Positions 1-17,825 of a stretch of 30,000 nt of DNA are shown here, piece after piece. The DNA is from Chrysomallon squamiferum (lineage: Eukaryota; Mollusca; Gastropoda; Neomphalida; Peltospiridae), in the NCBI GenBank assembly GCA_012295275.1, contig CM022674.1:4541436-4571435 (forward strand), given 5' to 3'. The first letter of the stretch is position 1. Each line of letters starts with the position of its first letter. The position numbers and the translations under genes are program-made. Under the pieces are notes generated by a model, which searched no databases, had not been told where the DNA came from, and saw only the letters and a list, made by a program, of their open reading frames with translations.

Positions 1-80
1 ATCATTCAAGTCAGTAATTTTAAGCTTGTTGAATACGTAATAAAAGACGAAAATGACTAAGACCTAACAGAAAAGAAAGC

Positions 81-85
81 AATAA

Positions 86-120
<35 letters not shown>

Positions 121-355
121 ACAAAAACAACAAAAACAAGAAGTGAGCGACAACATCAGCAACAACAACAACAATAATGATAATGATAATGATAGTAGTA
201 GTAGTAGTAGTAGAACAAGTAGTTGTAGTAGTAGTAGTAGTAGTAGTAGAACAAGTAGTTGTAGTAGTAGTAGTAGTAATAGTAATAGAACAAGTAGTAG
301 TAGTAGTAGTAGTACAACAAGTAGTAGTAGTAGTAGTAGTAGTAGTAATTGTAGC
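81..355. repeat. (AAAT)n and interrupted (TAG)n in intron 1 of copy 1
   Basis: AAAT repeats at 81-120, then AAC and GAT triplets, then a long TAG tract with regular 'aacaag' interruptions up to 355. It gives long low-complexity open frames on both strands that are not genes. Confidence 0.9.
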
Positions 356-425
356 AACAGCTGGAGCAGAACAGATGCAGGAACAGACACACAGGTATAA
401 AGATCCACGTATTTATTTATCTCAG

Positions 426-2899
<2,474 letters not shown>

Positions 2900-3049
2900 A
2901 TGATGCATTTTTTTTGTCATACAGAAATACACATCCGTCAAAGAAAAAGTTGAATTGATGGATATGTTGTATTACTTTATATTGCTCTATGGTATACAGT
3001 GTTTACCTGTGCAAAAAAAAAAGAAGATAATATACGATATTCCATTTTT

Positions 3050-3055
3050 AATAAA
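3050..3055 (+). promoter_or_regulatory. Poly(A) signal of copy 1
   Basis: AATAAA lies about 150 bases after the copy 1 stop codon. It is the first canonical signal downstream of that stop. Confidence 0.55.
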
Positions 3056-3496
3056 CGTACACAGATACAGAAGTCACTGAAGCAGATGTCACCACTCTCA
3101 CACACATGGATATACATTAGTACTGCAGTTATATATATATATATATATATATATATAGGTACCGGTTAGAGCAGTTACAAATAACCTCTACTTTCCATAT
3201 ATTAATATGTATCTTACTCCAATAGGAGTAATAGCGAGAAAATAAGAAAATAAATCCGGAAAAAATAAGACATCAAGTAACTGTGGAGTTTTGAGTTGAT
3301 AAAGATGTGGTAATGTGTTTGTAGTTATAAGGGCAGTTCTATGACTCACATTAAACAAAGACTGAAACTTTAGTCACAAAACTGAAAATTGCACTCTGTG
3401 ACCACGATGACTACATACATGCATTTGAGTGTTTTTGAGCACTGGCCATAAATGCAGCACCGGCCAGTAAGACAAGTAAATGAGCCGAGTATCACT

Positions 3497-3860
3497 AGAT
3501 GGACATTGTAACAAGTGAGTAGATGGAGATTGTATCAGACACGCTAGATAGAGATTGTAACAAGTAAGTAGATGGAGATTGTATCAGACACGCTAGATGG
3601 AGATTGTAACAAGTGAGTAGATGGAGATTGTATCAGACAGGCTAGATGGACCTTGTAACAAGTAAGTAGATGGAGATTTTATCAGACACGCTAGATGGAC
3701 TTTGTAACAAGTAAGTAGATGGAGATTGTATCAGACACGCTAGATGAACCTTGTAACAAGTAAGTAGATGGACATAGTATAAAACTAAATCGCTGAATTT
3801 TGTAGCAGTCAGTTAGATGAACTTGTGCCACATCAAGTAGTTGGACCTAGTAGAAGGAAT
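3497..3860. repeat. 49-bp minisatellite made of two ~24-bp half units
   Basis: 'gtatcagac' recurs at 3532, 3581, 3630, 3679 (as ttatcagac) and 3728, exactly 49 bases apart. Each unit has two halves beginning 'tagatggagattgta', one continuing 'tcagacacgc' and the other 'acaagtaag'. Copies decay toward 3860. Confidence 0.9.
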
Positions 3861-4249
3861 TAAAACAAACCAGCAAAGCAAAAAAAGTAAAGTATTCAAA
3901 ATTGTTTCTAACAGGATTTACTTCACTCATGCACTTTTAATACAGTACCAAGATGTTACCATTTAAAATATTTCATTACATTTATTGATACAGATTGCTT
4001 GATTCGTCAATTAGTTATTAAAAGTCTGCTCATAAAAACTAATAAATAAATAAATGAATTGTGATTTTGTTTCAGATATATTTTAGTTTGATCTGCAATA
4101 ATTACGAAATCATTATGCATAACTAAAACAATTAACTTCATTTGTTTTTTGTAATACTTAGAATTGCAGGATTAAAAAAAAAAAATAATAATAACTGGAT
4201 ATTAAGACCTGCTTAGGTCTAATGGTTCGACTAACGTATGTACTTATAC

Positions 4250-4306
<57 letters not shown>

Positions 4307-4929
4307 CGGTTGTTTTTATATTTTTTTGGATTAATTAATTGTATAAAAATTACACGTTATATTATATTCATTTAATGCAAAATAATATACTTTCTGCAGC
4401 TGTTATATCATATACTATTCAACACACACATTTTCAATCAGTGTTTGTTTGATGATTTGGTTTGTTGAGTAAAACGTGTCTTGTACTAAACGTAAGTTTA
4501 TCCTGTAAATGTTTTCTAGAAATGCGTCTATGTTGTTCGTCAACATTACGAAAACAACGATCAACATTTTAAATAAAATAAAATAAAATAAAGTAAAAAG
4601 AGAAATATGGAAATGTGTTTCTCTGTTATCTATGTGTCTGTCTATATCTCTGTTTATCTATTTATCTATTCATGTGTGTATGATTTTGTTGGTGTTTGAA
4701 TATATAATATTTCGGAAAACTAGAAAAACAGGATGAACGATCAACATATTAAAATAACATCTGCAAAATATTAAATAAAACTATTAATAACTATAATGAA
4801 ATATTTTAAAATGGTTACATCTGGGTATTTACATGAGTGAAATAAATGCTCTTAGAAACAATTCAGAATATCGTGCCCTTTACTTCTTTGTTTTGACGAG
4901 GTATTTAATTATTTCCACTGTTCCAACTG

Positions 4930-5060
4930 CTTAATCTTATACAAGATTCATCTATTTGCTTGTTACACGTTCCAGCTATTTAGTCTGATGCTAGGTCCAT
5001 CTACTTTCTTATTACAAGTTTCAGCTAGGTCCATCTACTTGCTAACAAGATCCAGCTGAC
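4930..5060. repeat. Short inverted-orientation relatives of the 49-bp minisatellite
   Basis: 'ggtccatctacttgctaaca' and 'ggtccatctactttcttatt' are reverse complements of the 'aacaagtaagtagatggacc' type unit at 3.6-3.8 kb. Only about four degenerate units are visible. Confidence 0.55.
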
Positions 5061-6587
5061 CATCATTGTCAGATATGTATTAGAAGCTATCGTCAGCTAT
5101 TTGGCGCTGATTAACATTAAAAACAGTTTGAACTTGATGTCATTTTAAAGCTGTAAAAACGTGATGATGTTTATCAGCTTCTGAAATTTGGTGACATTTG
5201 TTTCTGTTCAAACTTTAATACTTTCAGATAGTTTTTTTCATTAATTTATTTTCATTTTGTTTATTTATTTATTTAGTTAGTTAGATATTTACATTGTTTA
5301 CACGAAACTCGCGAGATCTTGACCGCTTTAAGCTTAAAAGATACGCTTAAGAGTCAGTCAGGGCATATTTTCCCGTAAAAAAAGGACTTTACGGATGATT
5401 AAACAGAACCCAAATTATTTACTTATATCGACATTTAAAGACATATTGTTTACTTATCATAATTATTAATAGATATTTCTTAGCATATGTCGTTGTTTTA
5501 TATGTTCTCTGTTTTATTAGTAGAATGTTTTGTGGAAATCTGGATCTCGTTGGCCGTCTACAAATTACATATACACGAAAATTGCTACTGTAATAAGATT
5601 ATCTAAAGTTAGCATATAGAAAATATAAAATATCAATCGAACACACTTTCATAGACATTTGGGTTTCAGAATTGAAACAAAGACAAAATTACACAGAAAT
5701 AATTCAAAAAAATACTTACAGGATGAATTAATATTAGGTATGAGGACATAACATCCAAACAGTAAAACGAAGTTTTATCATCAGTGAAATGGAAGATAAT
5801 CCATTACCATATTATTTTCAAGTTGCCCTTCTCTCTCTCACAGGCATATCTACCATTACTGGAAAAAATATTTAAATGCTAAAATTAACAAGAATATAGA
5901 TATGTGTATCTATGTATATATGTATATATGAACGAGTGACGTTCTAAGAACAAAAATGGGGTAAAAGACATTTCTATTTTACCTTTCATTCCACTTACAA
6001 TGCAGTTTATTTTCATATTCTGTCATCCATAAACAAAACCACATATACTATCATCCAAAATATTTACCACAGAAATATTTTGATAATAATACCATTAAAG
6101 GAGGCTACACATGTATAAACTAAATAAATACCACTATTTATGGTAAAGATGATGAATACCTAAGACAACACCAAAGACTTTCGAGGAATTAGAGAAATGT
6201 TCAGCATAGATCTATAAAAAACTGGTTAATAAATTGAAGTATCAATATTATGATGATAGGAAGAGAAAACTTACCCTGTGTAAATACCGTTTGTGAAAAT
6301 ATTTAAATGGTGAGCTTTATCATGTGTGCATAAAAATAACAGGAAATATTAAAAGTGTTAACAAAACAGTTTTGACAGAATTTGTTGAAAAGCGGCACAA
6401 ATCAAGCCATGCAGAATACATTTAAATATTAAATGATTTTGTGTCATGAACATGTTTAATACATACGTACATACATACATACATACATATATAAATAAAT
6501 ATATAAATGAATCCGAATATATTTATGTAATAATAATTATGTTTATCATGCGATATGGTATGGTTTATTTATATATTTATTTAATTT

Positions 6588-6626
<39 letters not shown>

Positions 6627-7416
6627 TTTGTTCGTTGATTTATAACATATATATTTAACATTTTCTCCAATCAATGCTTACTACTTAAAATGATTAAGCT
6701 AACATCATTGTGGTATATAACTTGCACCGTACACAACACTGATGGGTCGGTCTAGTGATTTTGAATTGTGTGAAGCATTGAGGTTAAGATTTGAATCAAA
6801 AGAATGTTGGTTACAAAAAACTCTCTGTAATGCAGTAGCTGCCGAAGGGGTTAATACATATTTCAGTGTCGTGGCGGTTAACACATTATTACTCTGATGC
6901 ACAGTGGTTAAGAAATATCCGAGTATAATATTTTTTAAATTATTATTATTATTAATGGGTTGTTTTTTTTTTTGTTGTTGTTTTTTTTTGTTGTTGTTGT
7001 TTTTGTTTTTTGTTTTTTTTTTTATCGAAATGGATTCTGACATGGTTGAATATTTACGTTTCTAATATTAAAATTTAATCTGCAGTCACTGGGAATAAAT
7101 AAATAAATAATATAAATAAATATATTTCACAAAAGTCAAATTCTAAAATGGTCATATTTTAATGTATACAAATTCTTGTAGAGGTAAAATAAAAAAAAAA
7201 AAAAAAAAAAAAAAATGCAATTAAATAACTTACCTTTACAGATTAATCCGATAAGCGGATTAAGCTAATCCAGAACTTTTGTTATTATTTCTACTGAAAA
7301 TCTCGCTCACTTACAACTTTCCCTTGAGGGTTCATGAAAAGCAGGACCGCAAGAGACCCATGACAAACACAAAGATTACTGTTACCTGCTGGACGTTAGT
7401 AGGTTTTTTCTGAAGT

Positions 7417-7572
7417 ATGTCTGCCGTCAAGAAGATTATCATGTTGTTGGCGATATTTGTTGTATGCTATGGAGGTAATATATTTTATTTACTTACGCAC
7501 GTGAATTTGTTCTCGTTTTTATGGTTTATTCATACATATATAGACATTTAATTGTATATTCCTTTGTGTTTC

Positions 7573-7624
<52 letters not shown>

Positions 7625-8283
7625 TACACACAGATTGTGTGTGTATTAACAGCTGTCACCAGGAGTAATAGTTAGCATGATTGTAGCAACAATAGCTCTG
7701 GTATAATCCATAGATGCTGCAGTTGTAGTTGGTGTTGTGGTTGTAGTAATAGAAGTAGTAGTAGTAGTGAAAACAATAGTAGAAGTAGTTGTTGCAGTGG
7801 TAGTAACGGTATTAGTGGTAACAGGTGTAGTAATATTAGTAGTAGTAGTAGAAGTAGTTGTAGTAATAATAGCCGTGGCAGTACTAGCAGTAGTAGGAGG
7901 TAGTTGTAGTGGTGGTAATAGTAGTAGTTATTATTGTAATAACAGTTGCAGTTGTAGTAGTGGTCGTAGGCATTATTGTAGTCATTATGATTTATTAGTA
8001 GAAGTGTTAATAGTAGTTGTAGTAGTAGTAATATTGATATTGTTATTATTTTATTATTTTTTTTTACTGTTTTTGTTTAGATGATGTAAACTGCTTCTCC
8101 AGAAATGAAAGGTTCAATATAATAAATGACAACAAAATGTCCAGAGAAAGCTTTAGAATTCTAAAAATCAAACCTGACATTCATACTCTCGGATACTACC
8201 AACTGCATTCAGCTTTAGGGAACACAAACAACAGAGGTCTAGGTGATTACGATTATTTTTTTTATTATCAATCTTTCTATCTA

Positions 8284-8322
<39 letters not shown>

Positions 8323-8517
8323 TGTATGGAGGAGGTGTTTTGTCTATGAGTGTGTTAAACTATAAAGGCATTATACGTTATGTCACATTTAAAACAAGAT
8401 AATGTTATTTTCTATTCAGCCGTGACAGAATGGGCTAAATGGAGTATGAAGACAAACTATTCTGCGAAAAGTGAAAACATTTTTCAAACTAGACGAAGAA
8501 AGTCGAAAATGATTTAG
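7417..8517 (+). CDS. Small secreted-protein gene, three exons, with a cysteine-less TSP1-like tail
   Basis: Exon 1 (7417-7474) starts at ATG and encodes MSAVKKIIMLLAIFVVCYG, a typical signal peptide, before the donor G|gtaata. Exon 2 starts at 8081 after 'ttttgtttag' and reads DDVNCFSRNERFNI through HTLGYYQLHSALGN. It ends at 8236 (gtctag) or 8242 (gtgatt), and both donors keep phase 1. Exon 3 (8420-8517) follows 'tctattcag' and reads AVTEWAKWSMKTN through FQTRRRKSKMI, then TAG. WxxWS plus QTRRRK is the layout of a thrombospondin type-1 repeat, but the cysteines expected after WS and after RRRK are Met and Ser. Its exons do not resemble the five-copy family. Donors for exon 2 are weak and no poly(A) signal is close by. 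It may be a functional short protein or a decaying TSP1 gene. Confidence 0.55.
7692..8045. repeat. Degenerate (GTA)n/(TTA)n tract in intron 1 of the small gene
   Basis: Interrupted GTA, GTT and ATA triplets fill much of the intron. They leave open frames rich in Val and Ser that are artefacts of the repeat. Confidence 0.85.
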
Positions 8518-8622
8518 TTATTGAAAGAAATACAGCATCACGATTTTCTCTGGAAGGAAAATGTTGACCCCACTGTCACAGATTCAGGAGACAGTGTTGT
8601 TCATCTTCATAACGTAATGTGA
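8518..8622 (+). pseudogene. Open continuation of the TSP1-like frame past the TAG
   Basis: After TAG at 8515-8517 the same frame stays open for 34 codons, containing HDFLWKENVDP and SGDSVVHLHNV, to TGA at 8620-8622. A GDS-V-H pattern about 20 residues after the basic motif is where a TSP1 repeat would close. This suggests that the TAG truncates an older, longer repeat. The match is weak and cysteine-free. Confidence 0.3.
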
Positions 8623-9310
8623 GCTTAGAAACATACACGACATTTAACTGTGACTACAAAGCTGAGAAATCACACATCAAATTCCATTAGAACTACTGAG
8701 CTTAGAAACATACACAGCAAATTCCACTATGACTACTGAGCTTAGAAACATACACAGCAAATTCCACTATGACTACTGAGCTTAGAAACATACACAGCAA
8801 ATTCCACTATGACTACTGAGCTTAGAAACATACACAGCAAATTCCACTATGACTACGGAGCGTAGAAACATACTGCAAATTCCATTATGACTACAGAGCT
8901 TGGACATATACACCAGATCCCATTATGACTATACAGTTTAGAAATCATACAGCAAATTCCATTATGACTACAGAGGTTGGACATATACATCAGATCCCAT
9001 TATGACTATACAGTTTAGAAATCATACAGCAAATTTCATTATTATTACAGAGCTTTAGCAACACACATCAAGTTGCATTATGACTACGAAGCTTAGGAAC
9101 TTACAACAAATTCCATTTTGACTACAGTGCTTAGAAACGTACAGCAAATTCAATTACGAGCACCGAGCTTTGAAGATATAATTGCATCAAATTTCATTAC
9201 GATTAAGAAACATATGTCAATTTCCGTTATGAGTACACGGTTTTGTAACATATATTAAATGTCATTGCCACTAAATTCCATAGAAACATATACTGTATTC
9301 CATTATGACC
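8619..9310. repeat. 40-bp minisatellite
   Basis: 'cttagaaacatacacagcaa' starts at 8701, 8741, 8781 and 8821, a 40-base period with near-identical central units. Flanking units are increasingly degenerate, about 15 in all. The array starts directly at the end of the TSP1-like frame. Confidence 0.9.
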
Positions 9311-10782
9311 TCACTACGCAACATCTCTCCTGCGAAAAAAATGAGTAAACTGTATTAATCCGCCAAGACACCTGAATAGAGGAAATCTTTAGATAAATGT
9401 GACATCTATCAAAGGCCAAGAAGATGTTATTTTCTGTTTCACTGAGATTGATCTGTATCACTCTTCACATGCAGCAGAGATGTTTAACTGTCAAAGACTA
9501 CCGTGAACTATCAGATAGCATATTCTTGAGTGATATCAAAGACTAATCAGTGCTATATTCATGAGATTTTACCGTGAATGTATACATCGAAGAATGGATC
9601 AGTTAAAAAACTCTATAGTGGCTGAGCTCAGATATAGGTAGTAAAAACATAGAAAAAAACACGATATCATTAGACTTGTTAAATATTTTCTGTCAACACT
9701 GCTCTGGATCACTACTATATTGTTATATTATTTGTCATACATGAAAAATAGCTCTGTTTATTGTAGAATAAAAATAATGTAGTTGTCTCCCTTGATTACA
9801 TCATCTGATCATTGGAATTGATTTTATTTTAATAATTTTAATTTTTATTATTTTATTCTGTTTCGTTATATTTTATTTTATTTTATTTTAAATTAGTAAG
9901 ATGTTTATCAGATATGATATAGGTGTTAAATTTAATTTTAGAAGTTAGTATATATATATATATATTGGATTAAAATATATTATATTAAAAATATTGTCAA
10001 AATAAATTGCTGTTTAATACCATTTTTCCTTATTAGGGGAAATGAAGTCCAATATCCATATTGTTGTAAATAACCATAGCAGAATTTCCAATAAATATTT
10101 CATGTTTTGATGACATAATAATTAGTAATGAAACAAGCTGTCTGATTTTTAAAACGTTCTGTTTAGAACAAAAGCCGACGTTAAAACAGAAAAATAAAGA
10201 AATTTTCTATCATGACAAAACAGAAACTCTTATGTCAGCTTTTAAAAGAACACGTATTTTAAACTTTTATCTTTTAAATATTTAATTGAAACTTCAATTG
10301 TGAAACAAACAAACGTTATATATCGATGTGTTAATGATTTTAAAAAAAAAGATGCTTTTGGTGAAATGATTTTAGAAAAAGTGTTAAAAAAATTTCTAAA
10401 AGTCACTGCTTTTGTTGTATCTTTAAAAATATCTTCCTAAACAAAAAGATTTCAAAACCTTATTTAAAAAATGCTGAATCAAAAAAAAAAAAAAAATATG
10501 GCTGTATTTTTTTTGATAAATAAAAATGAAATTGTGCAATAACATTACTGAATTGTTGTTTTATATAATAAGTTTTCGATTATTGCATTCACATCAAAAA
10601 AAGGAAGAAGAAAAGATAAATCGAACGAGATTTTAATATTAGATGGAACGGGTGAAGAATATTCAGGCTGTATTGATTCCGATTTTAGAACACCACATAC
10701 TATTATTTACAGTAATTATAAACTGTTTGAACATGATTTTTTTAACTATATGTGTTATTCTCAATATCTGTGTGTATGTATG

Positions 10783-10813
<31 letters not shown>

Positions 10814-12231
10814 CCAGATTTATATAAAGATATATAAATATATTTTTATATATATATATATCTGTCTAACAGTATCAGTATCAGCTATTAATGAAATGTG
10901 TATTGCATATAAACAAAATATTTCTTTTTTGGAGAGGTCGGATTTATTATAATATTACATATTACCATCGAGATGATTTCGACATTGTTTTGTCAAGAAA
11001 AAGTTGAATAGATGAACAAGAGACAAAAAGTATTTTAATACTTCAAATATATAATTAGTTTGAAAATGTTTTGCAAAGATTAAAAATAAAACTACGTAAA
11101 TAAATAAATAAATAAATAAAAATAATCTTAAAAGTAATAAATGAATGAAAGAACAAGTATCACTCGTTGGAAACAAATATATGTTATTACAATGCCTATA
11201 TACCTAATAACCTCAAGATTAGTCCATATGTTTCTAATACGACACTGTGTATATGAGTGAGTGTAAACTGATAGGTTGTATTATGGAATATTCAATAAAA
11301 TAAAATAAAATAAAAATATTCGAGTCTCTTCGCCGGCATCTGGGGGGGGGTTGTGATGTCGTGATTGGACTTTGTCCTCCTATATTAGTGCGTTCCCCAA
11401 TATTGTCTATGTGCAGAGTCTAATCAGATGTACATACGACAACAGAACAGTCATTCTTAACCACACACACACACATACACACACACACACACAGACACAC
11501 ACACACACACATGCACCCATTCACAAATCCATATGTAACGTAAAAAACAAGCAATAAAACGTAGCATACAAAACTGGAAACTAATGCAGTACGACTCAGT
11601 TAATATGATTACTGTGGGTAGTAAGCAGACGATGTTAAAACTGTGAAAAAAAAAGTCCCTTTCCATGCCGCACATCACTGATCAACGTAATTGTTGCCCC
11701 GTCATGTTTAAAAACTACGTTTGTTAGACGACGTTTTGTTTCTGCTGATACTTGTAAAGTTTGAATTCCATCATGTCCTCCAACAGATACAATAAGCAAA
11801 TGAGTTTCTATGAAAACACATCTAACTCCGGAATGATATAATGGATGAGTTCAGCAACAACGATCAGAGTTGTTTTTCTTATGAACTGTAACTTCCAGAC
11901 GTTTCACCTACGAAATCTTTTGTTATTCTAAAAGGTTATTTTAAAACTAGATCATTCATATCGACTTGGTGCCATGACATGTTTATCTTTTTCTTTTTCT
12001 TTTTTTTTCTTTTCTTTATTGTTGCATCTCGAGTTTCTTTCATCTCACGTTGTAAAATGGGTGATAACAGTGAGGAAGCAGGATACACAAAGAAAGTAGC
12101 TGATTGTCGTGCTCAGAAAATCGAGTCTGCCAAGACAATGAAAAAGTGAAATGTCAACAAATACAGTCGCAGTGCAGGACATAGTGCATTTATAAAATAA
12201 ACTACATATTCGTTAATATATATATAAACAC

Positions 12232-12296
<65 letters not shown>

Positions 12297-12433
12297 ACAC
12301 TCACACACACACACAGACAGAGAGACACACACACACACATATATATAATACTGAACGGCATAAAATGTTTATTAACTGAATTATATATTGGTTTAAACTA
12401 ATCTACATGTTCTAGTAGTAGTAGTAGTAGTAA
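9311..12433. other. Spacer, no gene supported
   Basis: AT-rich DNA with TTTTA runs (9866-9893), (TA)n (9948-9966, 10785-10813), AAAT (11100-11120), (CA)n at 11464-11512 and a long (CA)n at 12231-12340, then (TAG)n at 12414-12432. Short open frames here show no signal peptide, splice context or family resemblance that I can support. Confidence 0.55.
12231..12340. repeat. (CA)n microsatellite
   Basis: About 50 CA units with a few TCA and GACAG interruptions. Confidence 0.95.
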
Positions 12434-14930
<2,497 letters not shown>

Positions 14931-14947
14931 CACATTTACACATATAC

Positions 14948-15015
<68 letters not shown>

Positions 15016-15295
15016 CACACACTGAAACGAAAAGAAACTTTTCTTCTTTATTTTATTACTATTGTTACTTCTGCTGCTATTGCATCTGCTGTTACTCCAC
15101 TACTGTAACTGTTAGTCCTACTGCTACTACTACTACTAATACATCCACCACTGCTATTACTATTTATGCAGCACTAAATAAATAGGTTAATGTTAGAAGA
15201 AACACGTAACAAATCAAAATGTTAATACTTATAAAATGTAAGAAGTAAATTAAGATGATGATTTTTCGTGTTAATTTTTTTTTTTTTCTTTTCAG

Positions 15296-15408
15296 TAACA
15301 GAGTTTTGTTGTATGCCTGGTTGTATACACACTACATGTATTAGATTTTTTGCAGAAAATCTTGTATTTTCGATATTGGATTTTATCTGTACCAATAACC
15401 AAATATAA
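15296..15408 (+). CDS. Weak candidate terminal exon with a CCxxxCxxxxC motif
   Basis: A strong acceptor (about 20 pyrimidines ending 'cttttcag') precedes a frame that, if entered in phase 1, reads TEFCCMPGCIHTTCIRFF and runs to TAA at 15406-15408. The cysteine spacing is suggestive of small disulfide-rich peptides, but no signal exon, homologous copy or poly(A) signal supports it. It could easily be chance. Confidence 0.15.
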
Positions 15409-15889
15409 TTACGTTTGAAAACCCGGACTGATTTCAAGGGCGACAATCACTGATTTCTTCAAGCAGCAGCAGTACTCTGTCGAACTAGTTACTGCTGAAA
15501 CGTTTCAAGTTCAAATTCCGTCAAACGCGCCAACATGTTTATAAGTAGTAAAGACTGTCAAGGCAAAATTATTTGTGACATAAACCTCACCTCGTAAAAA
15601 TAAAACTGAAATGAAATATATTATATTGCTCCACAGAATATTTTACAAACTGAAATATAAGATTCCGACAGAAACCCGGGTATTTTGAGCGTATATGTAC
15701 CAATAACTAGAAAGGTTTACGCTTGCAAATAACTTTAATACACATATATGGGATTAGAAATACCTATACCTAACCAGGACACAAAAAGAAGAAAAGAAGA
15801 CAAACAAAAAAAGACTCACAAAAATAATAGAGAGAACTGAATGAAAAATCAAATAGTTGTGATTTAGGTAAGAATATTGTATACATTTG

Positions 15890-16075
15890 TATTAAGGCAG
15901 TAGCTGGAGTTACTGAGCTAGTAGGTGAATACAGTATCAGGCAAGTAGTTGTATCAAACACTAGGCAGACAATTCAACTTAGTGTCAGGCCTGTAGCTGA
16001 ATTTAGTGACAGGATAGCAGTTCAACATATGCTCAGTATTGTTTGTAGCTGAACTTAGGAGCAAGGATTTGAATC
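15890..16075. repeat. Degenerate ~24-bp minisatellite
   Basis: Units of the type 'agctgaacttagtgtcaggc' recur imperfectly (agctggagttactgagctag, agctgaatttagtgacagga, agctgaacttaggagcaagg). Confidence 0.6.
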
Positions 16076-16274
16076 TAGAAGCAAAGGTTTGTTAATCTGC
16101 TTGCGAGTCAAGTACGCGATCACAGACAGAAGAAAATATCTGAAGTTAGAGACAACAAAGTAGCTGAACCTTTTGTCAGGACGTAATTAATACTAGCAGA
16201 TAGCAGAACTTAGGGATAATCTTGTCTACTCCAATCACCAATCGATATTTTTGACATATAACTGATATGTATAT

Positions 16275-16403
<129 letters not shown>

Positions 16404-16661
16404 CACATGTCGAGATGGAATCATTACTGAAAGACAAAATCTACATTATTTAGTATAGCACTGTGGTATAATTTTCATACAATTAATGCAAAGATGTGAA
16501 AATAAACTATCTTTTGGGGTTTGTCTCTGTGCGTGTGCGTGTGTGCGCATATGTGCGTACTGATATCAGTATCTAATTAATACTGTGCATAAGTATGTAT
16601 GCATGCATGTATGTATCTATGTATGCATGTATATATCTGTGTATGCATGTATGTATAAATA

Positions 16662-16696
<35 letters not shown>

Positions 16697-17027
16697 GGGC
16701 AGACAGACAGACAGACATCAAACAGAAATATATAGACATGTAAATAAATAGAGGTGTGTGTTTTAAGCAATAATAACAAGATAATGTCAGTTATTTCAGG
16801 AGGGTGGATTTCAATGACAAAACTTTAATATCAGTATCCAGATGTTACCCACATATAGCTGCATAAACGAGGTTAATATATTTTATTACTATTATTTATT
16901 ATTATTATTATATTATTATTTCATTGTTATTCATTTTTTTCACAATTTACTTATTGATTCACCATTATATTATTTATTTATTTATTTATTCGTATATTTA
17001 TCTATTTATTTACTTTTATTGTTGTTG

Positions 17028-17070
<43 letters not shown>

Positions 17071-17559
17071 CATTATTATTATTGTTGTTGTTGTTGTTGT
17101 TGTTGTTGCTGTTGCTGCTGCTGCTGCTGCTGATGTTGTTTTCTTGCTGGTGGTGGTGGTGTTCTTGTTCTTATAGTTGAAACATCTTGAAACTAATACC
17201 AAACAATTAGTTGAACTAAATGATAACTAGATAGTAACCATCAGCTTTGAATGGACATCATAGACTACACTGAAATAATTTAGACTATCTATGATAGCAT
17301 CCCGAGACCAAGACAATATCAATCCACAGGTAATTGAATAGTTGTCGCCATTGTATTATTATTGGGAAGATAATAAAGCTATGTTAGACAAGTCTTTATG
17401 TAGACATCAGTAAATTAATAAATACAAAAAATAATAAGAACAATAAATAAATAGATAAGGAAACAAATAAGATTAAAATAAATAAATTCATTAATTAGTT
17501 AAAACTGTGTTCTGCTAGTAGACTGACACAAAGATCAGATCCTGGTTTTCCATTAGCTT

Positions 17560-17782
17560 TAAGTATTTCCTTCTCCCTAGCTGCAAATATGTGTCTGTAA
17601 GTAATTACAAATACTTGTTTGTCACTAGTAGCAAATATTTCTGTCGCTGGCTGCAGATATTTATTTGTAAGTGACTGCAAAAACCTGTTTATAACTAGGA
17701 GCAAATATTGTTTGTCGCTAACTGAAATTATTTCTTTGTAAGTAACTGTAAACATTTGTTTGTCACTAGCTGCAAATACTCG
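17560..17782. repeat. 23-24 bp minisatellite next to the exon 4 relic
   Basis: Units such as 'tttgtttgtcactagctgca' alternate with 'tttgtaagtaactgtaaaca', nine or ten in all. They run directly into the relic at 17784. Confidence 0.75.
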
Positions 17783-17783
17783 C

Positions 17784-17825
17784 TGTAGTGACCTAGGCTA
17801 CTTAGTAAAAATCTTCCAAGGTAAA
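17784..17825 (+). pseudogene. Relic of exon 4 (3' end) with its splice donor
   Basis: 'tgtagtgacctaggctac' through 'atcttccaag|gtaaac' matches the last 42 bases of exon 4 of copies 2 and 3 with only two or three changes. It still encodes CSDLGYLVKIFQ, against CSELGYFVKIFQ. The sequence before it is a 23-24 bp minisatellite and the sequence after it is unrelated, so it is an isolated orphan piece of another, destroyed copy. Confidence 0.75.

Larger units (their letters stand above)
3056..7416. other. Spacer between copy 1 and the small secreted-protein gene
   Basis: AT-rich sequence with no exon I can support. It holds (TA)n at 3130-3158 and 4252-4304, the 49-bp minisatellite at 3497-3860, related units at 4930-5060, AAAAT runs at 4569-4595, CATA/AAAT/TTTA runs at 6468-6630, an oligo-A run at 7190-7215, and an 8-bp perfect inverted repeat TTAATCCG/CGGATTAA at 7243-7263. 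Confidence 0.6.

Noticed and set aside
3497-3860. CRISPR-like regular repeats
   Set aside because: The whole 49-bp unit repeats without unique spacers, and the context is eukaryotic, so it is a minisatellite.
6700-6930. Possible tRNA-derived SINE (phrases such as 'gtggttaag' and 'ggttaagatttgaatc')
   Set aside because: No convincing A-box and B-box pair at the right spacing, and no second copy in the window.
12057-12149. 30-codon frame starting MGDNSEEAGYTKK
   Set aside because: It has a plausible hydrophilic sequence but is short and isolated, with no signal, homologue or splice evidence.
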